A DNA stretch of 64,000 nt from Bacillus sp. T33-2. Lineage in GTDB: Bacteria; Bacillota; Bacilli; Bacillales; Cytobacillaceae. Position numbers and translations under genes: made by a program. Positions 9,320 through 17,920 of this stretch are shown here, in pieces; position 1 is the first letter of the stretch; every line of letters begins with the position of its first letter. The notes under the pieces were generated by a model. The model saw only the letters and a list, made by a program, of their open reading frames with translations. It had not been told where the DNA came from and did no database searches. The stretch is taken from positions 62,001-126,000 of the forward strand of contig NZ_PGVB01000005.1 in assembly GCF_002860205.1 (NCBI RefSeq), in the 5' to 3' direction.

Positions 9320-10531
9320 TTACTGAAATTCGCTTCCGAGTTTCGAACTATATAAGGCTTCTCTTAAATAGTCGACATACGCCTCATCCCTTGAGAGCCA
9401 TGCTGAAAAATGGCGTTTAATAAACCTCTCTGCTTCTTCAAAAGTTGAAAAAGAATCGCCTATTTGTTGTTGATTGTGTTCTATACGCCACAGATTATCT
9501 AGATCCGCAAGAATCATCCACCTTTCCTGGTCCCTGTTTTCATATAATACACCATGCACAGAACCCTTGTTGTTGTATATGTTTTTCATGGCATCAGGCC
9601 GCATCGGTTCAATCGGGAATACACGCTGTACAAATAATTCATACGCTTCCGCTGTCATCGAACAGCCTGCCGCCTTTGCATGGCCTCCACCCCCAAACTG
9701 TCCGGCGATGGCGGATACGTCCACATTATCGTGGATTGTCCGGAAGGAAATCTTTTTGCTTCCAACCAGGAGGATCGCAATATAATCCAGATGCGGATTA
9801 TCCTTTCCAAGCTCATTTCCCAATTCTGAATGATACGATTCCGCATGTACGATTCCTGCGCAATATTCCCCGATGAATGTTTGTACCAGTTCCCGGCGTT
9901 TCCGGCGGATATAACGGTCAATCTTGTCCTCTTCAAGCGCAAGAAGCTTTTGTTCGAACTCATCAAACTGAAAATGAATATTTTCCTTTATCCGCCCTGT
10001 CATCCTCTCTTCGAATTCCTCGATCGACCCCATGAAAAATAAGTCATTCAACTGCTTGGCCCGGATATTATCGTTTTGCTCCCATTCCCATGTGTCATAC
10101 TGCCTGACCAGTTCCACAAATTCACTGAGAGAATCGGATCTTTCAATGAAAGAATTTTTTACAAGGTAGTCATAGAATAACGACGTCGCACATGTCAATC
10201 TGCCATCATCATAGTTGATCCTTATGTATCCCCAGCTATAGTCATCAAGATGCAATGCCGTTTTATGATGATCAATAAGCTTGGCCCGGCCGCCAAGTTT
10301 CACAAATTCGTTCATCCTGTCCGCGTTCTCGTTATTCACTGTTAAATCGGTGATAAATAAAAAGTCCTCTTTGACTGCTTTGTCATTAGCCCTTTCAAAA
10401 AACCGCCCCACCTGGTGATCAAGGCCGGCCACCGAATTGTAACGGACGTCTGCATCGGTGCCGAAAGCCAGTTTGGCAAGTATTCCGCAGCCAACCCCAT
10501 CCAGGTCATTATGAGTGTATAAACGGTACAT
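9320..10531 (-). CDS. nrnB: DHH/DHHA1 phosphoesterase NrnB (nanoRNase)
   Basis: 403 residues from ATG 10531. The ATG two codons earlier is too close to the GGGGG binding site. The N-terminal DHH domain has HNDLDGVGCG (7-16) and LIDHHKT with D87-H88-H89. The C-terminal DHHA1 domain has GQFGGGGHAKAAG. It closely follows B. subtilis YngD/NrnB from memory, including QYDTWEWE and HAESYHSELGN. NrnB degrades 2-5 nt RNAs, the last step of RNA decay. It is monocistronic on the minus strand. Confidence 0.9.
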   Translation of the reverse strand: MYRLYTHNDLDGVGCGILAKLAFGTDADVRYNSVAGLDHQVGRFFERANDKAVKEDFLFITDLTVNNENADRMNEFVKLGGRAKLIDHHKTALHLDDYSWGYIRINYDDGRLTCATSLFYDYLVKNSFIERSDSLSEFVELVRQYDTWEWEQNDNIRAKQLNDLFFMGSIEEFEERMTGRIKENIHFQFDEFEQKLLALEEDKIDRYIRRKRRELVQTFIGEYCAGIVHAESYHSELGNELGKDNPHLDYIAILLVGSKKISFRTIHDNVDVSAIAGQFGGGGHAKAAGCSMTAEAYELFVQRVFPIEPMRPDAMKNIYNNKGSVHGVLYENRDQERWMILADLDNLWRIEHNQQQIGDSFSTFEEAERFIKRHFSAWLSRDEAYVDYLREALYSSKLGSEFQ

Positions 10532-10702
10532 ATTCATCCCCCGTTCTTTGTCGAAGCTTTATTTTCCCGCCTTTATATTGTGTTTTTTACCCAGGTTTCT
10601 ATTCAGGTTGCCCGCCTGATGAAAGATTCCGCAAAACAGACAAGTTATCCGGTTCTACTTGCATATAGATAGTAGTGTACACACCTGAAGGAGGTGAGAT
10701 AG

Positions 10703-11152
10703 ATGCATTTCATCGTTGTAAATAAGCGGTTTCTATTGCTATTCTCAATTTTTTGTTTAGCCGCAGCGGCGGGGGCTCTTTGGATTGTCAACAGGGGGTC
10801 TGTGAGTGTTTTAAGCCAGCAAAGCGAAGGAAAAATCAGGGAAATCCATATGGTGACGGGGGAGTTCAAATCCAGGACAGACGGCGGAAAGGAGATCGAG
10901 GCCTACCGTTGGGACCCGGGTACAATTTTTCTTAAGGAGGGAGAACATGCACGGTTAATCATTTCCGGCATAAATGGCACAGAGCATCCTTTTATGATTG
11001 AAGGTACAAGTATAAAAGGAATTGTTAAAAAAGGGGAAGAAACGGTGGTGCCATTGCAGTTTGAAAAAGAAGGTGTTTACCGGCTCATTTGCATGACACA
11101 CCAGCATAAAAAAAGCAATGGACCAATGATCGCCTACATTGTTGTTGACTAA
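10703..11152 (+). CDS. membrane-anchored cupredoxin-domain protein
   Basis: 149 residues with a perfect AAGGAGGTGA binding site. Residues about 8-28 form a signal anchor (FSIFCLAAAAGALWIV). The remainder is a small beta-sandwich with features of a mononuclear copper site: HPFMIEG near residue 92 and, near the end, C-M-T-H-Q-H, a Cys-His pair as in cupredoxins and the CuA-like domains of nitrous oxide reductase and oxidase subunit II. It probably carries copper or electrons on the outer face of the membrane. No redox partner is next to it, but a SCO copper chaperone lies 8 kb upstream. Confidence 0.75.
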   Translation: MHFIVVNKRFLLLFSIFCLAAAAGALWIVNRGSVSVLSQQSEGKIREIHMVTGEFKSRTDGGKEIEAYRWDPGTIFLKEGEHARLIISGINGTEHPFMIEGTSIKGIVKKGEETVVPLQFEKEGVYRLICMTHQHKKSNGPMIAYIVVD

Positions 11153-11163
11153 AGAAAGCGGGA

Positions 11164-11213
11164 GCGCCTTCTCGGAACATTCAACAAATGCCTCCGTTCC
11201 GGAAGGCGCTGCC
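11164..11213. repeat. inverted repeat at the truncated end of the OPT remnant
   Basis: GCGCCTTC-x-GGAAC on the left and GTTCC-G-GAAGGCGC on the right, about 17-base loop, lying six bases after the cupredoxin stop. It lacks a T-run. It may still end transcription of the cupredoxin gene, or mark a deletion joint. Confidence 0.6.
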
Positions 11214-11473
11214 AGACATGGCTGTGTGGTTAACATTTATTTCATTGACATTCGTCCTCCCAAACAGTTTCAGCAATGCCATCGACATCACCGAACAAAT
11301 ATGATCGGCCATGGAAGTGAACCCATCCGTAATGCCGCATACATCGAGTTGGTTGTGATAATGACGGAACCTGCCGCCCCGATGGCCAGTCCTCTTGCTG
11401 TCAGCTGCTCCTTAAAGCTTTTTGCATATATTACCTGTGTTTGAACCTCATTGCCTGTCTCCTTTTTTTCCAT
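11164..11473 (-). pseudogene. remnant of an OPT-family oligopeptide transporter (N-terminus only)
   Basis: ATG 11473 with GAGAGG upstream opens a frame whose residues (LTARGLAIGAAGSVIITTNS, then MGSLPWPIIFV) match the first helix of OPT transporters. The frame stops at TGA after FVR, but the next expected residues (MSMALLKLFGRTNVNEINVNH and HTAMSG) continue in another frame, so one indel near 11290 broke it. After about 90 residues similarity ends in an inverted repeat (11164-11213) with no remaining transporter. OPT proteins normally exceed 500 residues. The gene is dead. Confidence 0.65.
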
Positions 11474-11911
11474 GCACTCATACCTCTCTACACCCCGGAT
11501 TATTAAACTTGACCTAATATTACCATTATAAAAAATACGACTTAGCCAATTTAATCTTCATTGCTTTGTTTAACACATTAACCAGGGGATTACCCGACCT
11601 TGCCCGAATTCACAAAATCTTCAAAACCAGTTCGTCATAGTGATAATTTCGTTTGCTATAATTTTAATTAATCCAGGGTGGCAAACGGGAATCATTTTAT
11701 ATAACAGAACAAAAAATAACCCAGTTAATTATAGTACAGTTTTTTTAGCCGCCCCTAATCTTTTAGTTGTTACCGTTTAAAACAATCGTAAATAAAAGGT
11801 TTTTATTTTTGTTCATTGTTTCACAAATTTGTCACACCGAAACTGTTTCAATGGTAGTATGATGAAATTGTGGTAACTGTTGTATTAAATCAATTTTAGA
11901 GGTGAACGAAG
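11474..11911. other. 438-nt regulatory region ahead of pflB
   Basis: AT-rich with no gene. It contains the Rex-like box (listed separately) and a nearby 10-base palindrome ACAAATTTGT at 11824-11833. No confident -35/-10 pair was found. The pflB ribosome binding site is GAGGTG, about 8 bases before the ATG. Confidence 0.4.
11809..11826. promoter_or_regulatory. candidate Rex operator
   Basis: TTGTTCATTGTTTCACAA agrees with the Rex consensus TTGTGAA-N4-TTCACAA at 12 of 14 defined positions. It lies 86 bases before pflB. Rex represses fermentation genes, including pflBA in staphylococci, until NADH rises. Confidence 0.5.
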
Positions 11912-14137
11912 ATGGAACAATGGAAAGGATTCCAGGCTGGAACATGGCAGAAAGAAATCAATGTCCGGGATTTCATTTTAAACAACTTTGCCCAATACAA
12001 TGGGGATGACAGCTTTCTTGAAGGAGCAACAGAAGCTACAAACGCCCTTTGGAAGCAGGTAATGGACCTGACAAAACAAGAACGCGATAATGGCGGCGTG
12101 CTGGATATGGACACAAAAACAGTCTCCACGATTACTTCGCATGGCCCGGGCTACCTGGACAAAGAAAAAGAAACAATCGTCGGTGTCCAGACTGATAAAC
12201 CATTCAAACGCTCAATGCAGCCGTTTGGCGGAATCCGGATGGCCAAAGCGTCCCTGGAATCATATGGATATGAACTCGACAAAGAAGTAGAAAAAATCTT
12301 CACCGAGTTCCGCAAGACCCACAACCAGGGTGTTTTCGACGCTTATACAAAAGAAATGATCCTTGCACGTAAAGCAGGTATCATCACCGGCCTTCCTGAT
12401 GCATACGGACGCGGCAGGATTATCGGCGACTACCGCCGGGTCGCGCTTTATGGTGTAGATTTCCTGATGGAAGAAAAGAAGAAAGACCATGGCTCAACCA
12501 GCAAGGTTATGACTGAAGACACCATTCGCCTGAGGGAAGAAATCTCCGAGCAGTACCGTGCTTTGAATGAATTGAAGAAACTTGCGGAAAGCTATGGATT
12601 TGACATTTCAAGACCGGCCGCCAATGCAAGAGAAGCATTCCAGTGGGTGTACATCGCCTACCTCGCTGCCATCAAAGAACAGAACGGCGCAGCGATGAGC
12701 CTTGGAAGAGTGTCAACTTTCCTTGATATATACATCGAGCGTGACCTGCAGGACGGCACACTGACTGAAACAGAGGCACAGGAACTGGTTGACCACTTTG
12801 TCATGAAGCTCCGCCTTGTCAAGTTTGCAAGAACGCCTGATTACAATGAACTGTTCAGCGGGGATCCTACCTGGGTGACTGAGGCCATTGGCGGTGTGGC
12901 ACATGACGGCCGTGCCCTTGTAACAAAGAACTCTTTCCGCTTCCTTCATACACTTGACAATCTTGGACCTGCACCTGAACCAAACCTGACTGTGTTATGG
13001 TCAACAGCACTTCCGGAAAACTTCAAGAAATACTGTGCGAAAATGTCGATCAAAACCAGCTCCATCCAATACGAAAATGATGACATCATGCGCCCTGAAT
13101 GGGGAGATGACTATGGCATTGCCTGCTGCGTATCAGCAATGGAAATCGGAAAGCAAATGCAATTCTTCGGTGCGCGTGCGAACCTGGCCAAAGCACTATT
13201 GTATGCCATCAACGGAGGCGTCGATGAAAAACTGAAAATCCAGGTTGGGCCTGAATACCGCCCTATAACTTCCGAGATCCTTGACTACGAAGAAGTAATG
13301 GCCAGCTTCGACAACATGATGGAATGGCTTTCCGGGCTTTACATCAACACTTTGAACGTTATTCATTACATGCATGACAAATACAGCTACGAACGTATCG
13401 AAATGGCACTCCATGATACAGAAATCCTGCGCACAATGGCTACCGGAATTGCCGGACTAAGCGTGGTCGCGGACTCCCTGAGCGCCATTAAATACGGAAC
13501 TGTGAAAGTAATCCGTTATGAAAATGGCCTGGCCGTTGACTTTGAGACTGAAGGAGATTTCCCTAAATACGGAAACAATGATGACCGTGTGGACAGCATT
13601 GCCGTCGATGTAATGCAAAGGTTTATGAAAAAGCTTCGCAAGCATCCGACATACCGCAATTCCCTGCACACCATGTCAATATTGACCATTACTTCAAACG
13701 TAGTTTACGGCAAGAAGACAGGAAATACTCCTGACGGACGGCGCGCTGGTGAACCATTTGCCCCAGGCGCCAACCCAATGCACGGCCGTGATACAAAAGG
13801 AACGCTTGCTTCCCTTTCATCAGTGGCAAAGCTTCCATACAGCTACGCGTTGGATGGAATTTCCAACACCTTCTCTATCGTTCCAAAGGCCCTTGGAAAA
13901 GACGATGGCAGCAGGATCCAGAACCTGGTATCCATACTTGATGGCTATGCGGTCAAAGCCGGACACCATCTAAACGTAAACGTGTTTAACAGGGAAACAT
14001 TGATGCACGCAATGGAACATCCTGAAGAATATCCACAGCTGACCATCCGCGTTTCCGGATACGCAGTAAACTTTATCAAACTGACCCGCGAACAGCAGAT
14101 GGATGTAATCAACAGGACATTCCATGAGACTATGTAA
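11912..14137 (+). CDS. pflB: formate C-acetyltransferase (pyruvate formate-lyase) PflB
   Basis: 741 residues, normal family length. The catalytic pair C405-C406 lies in GIACCVSAM, and the glycyl radical site is G716 in RVSGYAVNF near the C-terminus. It converts pyruvate and CoA to formate and acetyl-CoA during anaerobic growth, and is destroyed by oxygen in its radical form. The activase gene follows 163 bases downstream on the same strand. Neither pflB nor pflA is present in B. subtilis 168, so their presence points to a more fermentative species. Upstream Rex-like site; Fnr is encoded 10 kb away. Confidence 0.97.
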   Translation: MEQWKGFQAGTWQKEINVRDFILNNFAQYNGDDSFLEGATEATNALWKQVMDLTKQERDNGGVLDMDTKTVSTITSHGPGYLDKEKETIVGVQTDKPFKRSMQPFGGIRMAKASLESYGYELDKEVEKIFTEFRKTHNQGVFDAYTKEMILARKAGIITGLPDAYGRGRIIGDYRRVALYGVDFLMEEKKKDHGSTSKVMTEDTIRLREEISEQYRALNELKKLAESYGFDISRPAANAREAFQWVYIAYLAAIKEQNGAAMSLGRVSTFLDIYIERDLQDGTLTETEAQELVDHFVMKLRLVKFARTPDYNELFSGDPTWVTEAIGGVAHDGRALVTKNSFRFLHTLDNLGPAPEPNLTVLWSTALPENFKKYCAKMSIKTSSIQYENDDIMRPEWGDDYGIACCVSAMEIGKQMQFFGARANLAKALLYAINGGVDEKLKIQVGPEYRPITSEILDYEEVMASFDNMMEWLSGLYINTLNVIHYMHDKYSYERIEMALHDTEILRTMATGIAGLSVVADSLSAIKYGTVKVIRYENGLAVDFETEGDFPKYGNNDDRVDSIAVDVMQRFMKKLRKHPTYRNSLHTMSILTITSNVVYGKKTGNTPDGRRAGEPFAPGANPMHGRDTKGTLASLSSVAKLPYSYALDGISNTFSIVPKALGKDDGSRIQNLVSILDGYAVKAGHHLNVNVFNRETLMHAMEHPEEYPQLTIRVSGYAVNFIKLTREQQMDVINRTFHETM

Positions 14138-14239
14138 TTTGAAAAGCGGGCGCATTCATGCCGAAACGCCGGCTAAGTGCTTTGAGACGATGTTATGACT
14201 TCTGGTTGTGCAGCCTGAAGTTCACAAATCAAACTTTCT

Positions 14240-14274
14240 GGAGCTTCTCCCCTTCCCATCTGGCGGGAAGCTCC
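14240..14274 (+). terminator. hairpin between pflB and pflA
   Basis: GGAGCTTC-CCC ... GGGAAGCTCC stem followed by GTTTCATTTT. With only a weak T tract it may be a partial terminator that sets the pflB/pflA ratio, or an RNA-stability element. Confidence 0.5.
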
Positions 14275-14300
14275 GTTTCATTTTGAAGGGAGAAATCACC

Positions 14301-15041
14301 ATGACCGGAAACATTCATTCTATCGAAACATTTGGCACAGTTGACGGACCGGGTATCCGCTATGTGGTATTTACCCAGGGGTGCCTGCTCTGCTGCCAGT
14401 TCTGCCACAATGCAGACACTTGGGAAATCGGTACCGGAAAGAAAATGGAAGTTTCCGAGATCATCGATGATTTAAAAAGCTATCTTCCTTTCATTGAAGC
14501 TTCTGGAGGCGGGATTACTGTGAGCGGCGGCGAACCGCTTTTACAGATTCCATTTTTAATAGAATTATTCAAGGAATGCAAAAAGCTCGGAATCCACACA
14601 ACAATCGACTCTTCAGGAGGATGCTACTCAACCAATGCCCATTTCCAGGAACAGTTACAAGAATTAATCGAATACACCGATCTTGTCCTGCTTGACTTAA
14701 AGCATATCAACCGGAAAAAGCATATCAAGCTGACAGGCATGCCAAATGACCACATCCTTGAATTTGCGAGGTTCCTGTCCGCCCGGGGCGTTCCTGTTTG
14801 GGTCCGGCACGTTCTTGTACCAGGTGTGACTGACGAACTCGAAGACTTGACAATGCTTGGTGAATTTATTGGCAGCCTAAAAAATGTGGCCAAAGTGGAG
14901 GTGCTCCCCTACCACAAACTAGGTGTGTACAAATGGGAAGCACTCGGCCTTGACTACCCGCTTAAAGATGTCGAGCCGCCCGGCGAACAGCAGGCAGAGT
15001 TTGCATTACAGCTGCTGACAGCACAAGATGCATTGATATGA
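14301..15041 (+). CDS. pflA: pyruvate formate-lyase activating enzyme PflA (radical SAM)
   Basis: 246 residues from ATG 14301 (AAGGGAG upstream). The longer frame from 14208 has no ribosome binding site and does not look like PflA. The radical SAM cluster motif C28-x3-C32-x2-C35 lies in GCLLCCQFCHN, and GGGITVSGGEPLLQ binds SAM. The residue before C32 is cysteine (C31), where most PflA have arginine or lysine. It installs the glycyl radical on PflB. Strong terminator 30 bases after the stop. Confidence 0.95.
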   Translation: MTGNIHSIETFGTVDGPGIRYVVFTQGCLLCCQFCHNADTWEIGTGKKMEVSEIIDDLKSYLPFIEASGGGITVSGGEPLLQIPFLIELFKECKKLGIHTTIDSSGGCYSTNAHFQEQLQELIEYTDLVLLDLKHINRKKHIKLTGMPNDHILEFARFLSARGVPVWVRHVLVPGVTDELEDLTMLGEFIGSLKNVAKVEVLPYHKLGVYKWEALGLDYPLKDVEPPGEQQAEFALQLLTAQDALI

Positions 15042-15071
15042 CCGTTGAGTGTACAAAAAACTGATTAAAGA

Positions 15072-15105
15072 AGCAGAGCCGAATTTGTAATGGCTCTGCT
15101 TTTTC
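15072..15105 (+). terminator. terminator after pflA
   Basis: AGCAGAGCC/GGCTCTGCT perfect nine-base stem and TTTTCTAT. It also faces the end of the convergent Rrf2 gene. Confidence 0.88.
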
Positions 15106-15536
15106 TATATACTCCCTTGCTTTGACAGATTTCCTTCAATTAAGTCTTCTAAAGTAGTATTATCCAACAAGTCCGCAACAGTGTCCCGGACAAGTGCCCA
15201 CAAAGGCTTTAACAGGCAATTCTTATTTTCCAGGGGGCACGGTTCATAGGCCCTGATGCTGACACAGCCCATTGGTGCAAGCGGGCCTTCAATATTTCTG
15301 ATGACTTCGCCTATAACAATATCACCTCTGTTTTTCGCCAGTTTATATCCTCCGTTGACACCCCGTTTACTTTGAACATAGCCATTCCTCTTAAGCAGTA
15401 AAAGAATCTGCTCCAGATAATTGACGGGCACAAGTGTACTCTCTGCTATATCAAAGGTTTGCATAATGCTATCTGGATTTCGGCCTAAACAAATCAAGGC
15501 CCTCAACGCGTATTCTCCCTTGCTCGAAACCTTCAT
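15105..15536 (-). CDS. Rrf2-family transcriptional regulator with Fe-S cysteines
   Basis: 143 residues from ATG 15536 (GGAG eight bases upstream), which yields the usual Rrf2 opening MKVSSKGEYALRALICL. The wHTH includes VPVNYLEQILLLLKRNGYV and the wing SKRGVNGGYKLAK. Three cysteines, C91, C100 and C107, sit where IscR and NsrR ligate an Fe-S cluster; the B. subtilis CymR type lacks them. So it probably senses iron-sulfur state, nitric oxide or sulfur species. It is transcribed away from a TSUP permease and likely controls it, with a palindrome in the shared region as a possible operator. Confidence 0.88.
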   Translation of the reverse strand: MKVSSKGEYALRALICLGRNPDSIMQTFDIAESTLVPVNYLEQILLLLKRNGYVQSKRGVNGGYKLAKNRGDIVIGEVIRNIEGPLAPMGCVSIRAYEPCPLENKNCLLKPLWALVRDTVADLLDNTTLEDLIEGNLSKQGSI

Positions 15537-15705
15537 TCCCTCCACTCCGTTCATTTCCAAAATACTTATCCAAAACCAATTTACCAGGTAACCGCCCATA
15601 TATGCCCCGGACAAAGAAACAATTCCGCTCATCCCCATATGATGATTTTGAAAGTCGACTAGAACAATCAACTTTCGGCTCTTATGAAAGGGTCTTGTTA
15701 AATTA

Positions 15706-15726
15706 TATTCCGGCTGCCTGGAATAA
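15706..15726. promoter_or_regulatory. palindrome ahead of the TSUP gene, candidate Rrf2 operator
   Basis: TATTCCGG-ctg-CCTGGAATA, nearly symmetrical, ending just before the AAGGAGTGAA binding site. The GGAAT half-site recalls CymR-type boxes. It could instead be an RNA hairpin covering the ribosome binding site region. Confidence 0.4.
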
Positions 15727-15737
15727 GGAGTGAAATT

Positions 15738-16634
15738 ATGAGAAAGCTTATCGTTTTGGCGATTATCGGCCTTGTGGCCCAGTTGGTTGACGGTTCTTTG
15801 GGTATGGCCTATGGCGTTACATCCAGTTCATTATTATTATTGTTCGGTATTGCCCCAGCAGTGGCTTCAGCGTCGGTCCACATGGCTGAAGTCGTCACTA
15901 CAGCCGCTTCGGGAGTATCACATATAAGGTTTGGAAACGTGGACAAAAGCTTAGTAAAAAAGCTGATCGTGCCGGGCTCAATTGGTGCGTTTATAGGTGC
16001 AGTATTTCTGGGAAGCATCCCTGGCGACTTGATTAAGCCTTATGTATCATTTTTCTTGCTTGGACTTGGCTGTTTTGTAATTTATCGTTTTCTCTTTAGA
16101 GCAAACAATGTCCAGCCTGACACCAGGAAAGCCAAAATCAATAAAAAATTCTATATTCCACTCGGATTTATCGCCGGCTTTTTTGATGCAACTGGTGGTG
16201 GAGGCTGGGGGCCAATCACAACACCAGTCCTTCTTTCAAAGAATAAAATGGAAACACGGAGAGTAATCGGGACAGTGGATACAAGCGAGTTCGCCATTGC
16301 TGTTTCTGCAACCGTCGGATTCCTGTTCTCCATAGGATGGGGCCAAATCCACTGGCAGTGGGTTATTGCCCTGATGATTGGCGGGATTATCGCCGCACCA
16401 ATTGCAGCCTGGCTGGTAAAAATTATCCCGTCGCACATGCTCGGCATATTGGTCGGCGGAATGATCGTCATGACAAATGTAAGAACCCTGTTGAACACTG
16501 CGGAATTTTCACCGTCTGCCACCATGATGACATATGCAGCCTTATTCGTTCTATGGGTGATTGGCATCTTTTATACCGCGAGGAATATTAGAAAACTTAA
16601 AAACTGTAAACAGGCATCGCAAATTGAACTATGA
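15738..16634 (+). CDS. TSUP (TauE/SafE) family sulfite/sulfur-compound exporter
   Basis: 298 residues, eight or so membrane helices, two repeats of the TSUP fold with the G-x-x-x-G-x-GGG-type element seen as FDATGGGGWGPITTP near residue 155. The N-terminus (DGSLGMAYGVTSSSLLL) is also typical. Family members move sulfite, sulfoacetate, thiosulfate or other anions across the membrane. AAGGAGTGAA precedes the ATG. It is divergent from an Fe-S Rrf2 regulator, which suggests induction by sulfur stress, but the exact substrate is not visible. Confidence 0.88.
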   Translation: MRKLIVLAIIGLVAQLVDGSLGMAYGVTSSSLLLLFGIAPAVASASVHMAEVVTTAASGVSHIRFGNVDKSLVKKLIVPGSIGAFIGAVFLGSIPGDLIKPYVSFFLLGLGCFVIYRFLFRANNVQPDTRKAKINKKFYIPLGFIAGFFDATGGGGWGPITTPVLLSKNKMETRRVIGTVDTSEFAIAVSATVGFLFSIGWGQIHWQWVIALMIGGIIAAPIAAWLVKIIPSHMLGILVGGMIVMTNVRTLLNTAEFSPSATMMTYAALFVLWVIGIFYTARNIRKLKNCKQASQIEL

Positions 16635-16646
16635 CTATAAAGGAAT

Positions 16647-16680
16647 AAAGCAGGAAAGTTAACAGCTACCTGCTTTTTTT
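16647..16680 (+). terminator. terminator after the TSUP gene
   Basis: AAAGCAGG/CCTGCTTT stem with 14-base loop and T7. Confidence 0.8.
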
Positions 16681-16745
16681 AATAAACTATTTCCAAAATG
16701 GTTTACACATTTATAATAAAGATAACTAGATAAGGTGGTGGCACT

Positions 16746-17819
16746 ATGACTATAGCCTTAAAAAATAGGAAACTTTTATGGTTTTTGGGTCTTGTTTGTT
16801 TAATAGCCGGCTCCAATTATGCATTATACCGATGGCCTGCGATGCAGCCTTTGCCAGATGGCGTGGTACTGGGATCTTTTGCCGATTTCCTTGTAGTGAT
16901 TCCTTTGATGGCCTATTTATTGGTGATCCGCAAAAAATATTCTCTTAAATATATGGGTATCGTCATCCTCGCCGGTTACGCTGCGGCCTATTTAATCATT
17001 CCAGCAGAGCATTTTCAGCAGTATTCGTTTGTCCCATGGATAATCGCTGCCTCAGAGGGATTATTGTTGCTGGTGGAACTATATATACTTTTCAAATTGC
17101 TGGCCGGCTTGCCTAAATTAGTTCGTGACTATCGTACTTTCAGCAATGGCAGTTCCTATTTCATGCTTGACCTGAGGGCTGCCGTTAAGAAACGCTATCC
17201 CGGCAACAAGATGCTGATGGTGTTCCTGTCCGAGTTTTCAATGTTCTATTACGCCCTGTTTTCATGGAGGAAAAAGCCGTACCATGCCCTTGGCCAAATG
17301 TTTACATACCACCAGAAAACAAGTGCGGTAGCTGTATATGTGATGCTGATACACGCAACCATCCTTGAATCAGTCGGATTGCATTATCTTCTGCACCACT
17401 GGAATATATGGATATCCTATATCCTGCTTGGTTTAAATGTGTATGGTGTCATATATTTTGTTGCCGAAATCCAGGCGACGAGGCTTTCCCCGTTCCTTTT
17501 CACCGAGGACTCCCTCGTGCTGCAGGTTGGGCTGTCCAAAAGCATGGTGCTCCCTCTGGACAAAATCAAGACTGTGAAATTCTATGATGGAGCTGAAAAA
17601 TTCTCAAAAGAAGAGCAAAAGACCCTGTTCGATGCGAGGCATATCGATTTTATCCAGGAAAAACCGATGTTTGATATCGAGCTTGTAACCCCTGAAAGCA
17701 TCCATCTATTATTTGGGATGCAGCAAAGCGCCACACGGATTGTTCTCAGTGTTGACAACCAGCATGATTTTTACGAAGCTCTTACAAACGCACTAAAAAA
17801 GGAAAGCAGCAAATCATAG
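16746..17819 (+). CDS. polytopic membrane protein, function unknown
   Basis: 357 residues with about seven hydrophobic segments in the first 240 residues, then a soluble C-terminal domain of roughly 110 residues (from VLQVGLSKSMVLPLDKI on) that looks like a PH-like beta domain. Similar Bacillus proteins are sometimes labelled beta-carotene monooxygenase, a name not supported by any visible motif. AAGGTGGTG lies a few bases before the ATG. Neighbours (TSUP, BioY) give no clear hint. Confidence 0.75.
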   Translation: MTIALKNRKLLWFLGLVCLIAGSNYALYRWPAMQPLPDGVVLGSFADFLVVIPLMAYLLVIRKKYSLKYMGIVILAGYAAAYLIIPAEHFQQYSFVPWIIAASEGLLLLVELYILFKLLAGLPKLVRDYRTFSNGSSYFMLDLRAAVKKRYPGNKMLMVFLSEFSMFYYALFSWRKKPYHALGQMFTYHQKTSAVAVYVMLIHATILESVGLHYLLHHWNIWISYILLGLNVYGVIYFVAEIQATRLSPFLFTEDSLVLQVGLSKSMVLPLDKIKTVKFYDGAEKFSKEEQKTLFDARHIDFIQEKPMFDIELVTPESIHLLFGMQQSATRIVLSVDNQHDFYEALTNALKKESSKS

Positions 17820-17831
17820 CTGCTTTTTCTT
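17802..17831 (+). terminator. terminator overlapping the end of the membrane-protein gene
   Basis: AAGCAGC/GCTGCTT stem whose loop contains the stop codon, followed by TTTCTTTTT. Confidence 0.7.
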
Positions 17832-17836
17832 TTTGA

Positions 17837-17865
17837 TTGACAAATATTTCTGTAAATATTACTGT
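17837..17865 (+). promoter_or_regulatory. promoter of bioY
   Basis: TTGACA (17837-17842), 17-base spacer, TACTGT (17860-17865). The -10 is poor, but the -35 is perfect and the BirA-like box begins at the expected start of transcription. Confidence 0.5.
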
Positions 17866-17870
17866 TTAAA

Positions 17871-17899
17871 TGTCAACCATAAATAAATTTAGGTTAACA
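17871..17899. promoter_or_regulatory. BirA-type biotin operator
   Basis: TGTCAACC-N13-GGTTAACA, an inverted repeat of the form used by the biotin repressor BirA in Gram-positive bacteria (TGTTAACC/GGTTAACA). It overlaps the predicted transcription start and lies 22 bases before the bioY GTG. Confidence 0.75.
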
Positions 17900-17920
17900 T
17901 TAACAAAGGGGAGAAATAAT

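Noticed and set aside
11819-11840. Canonical Fnr site (TGTGA-N6-TCACA) before pflB
   Set aside because: The two TCACA-like halves are in direct, not inverted, orientation. The Rex-like reading fits better.
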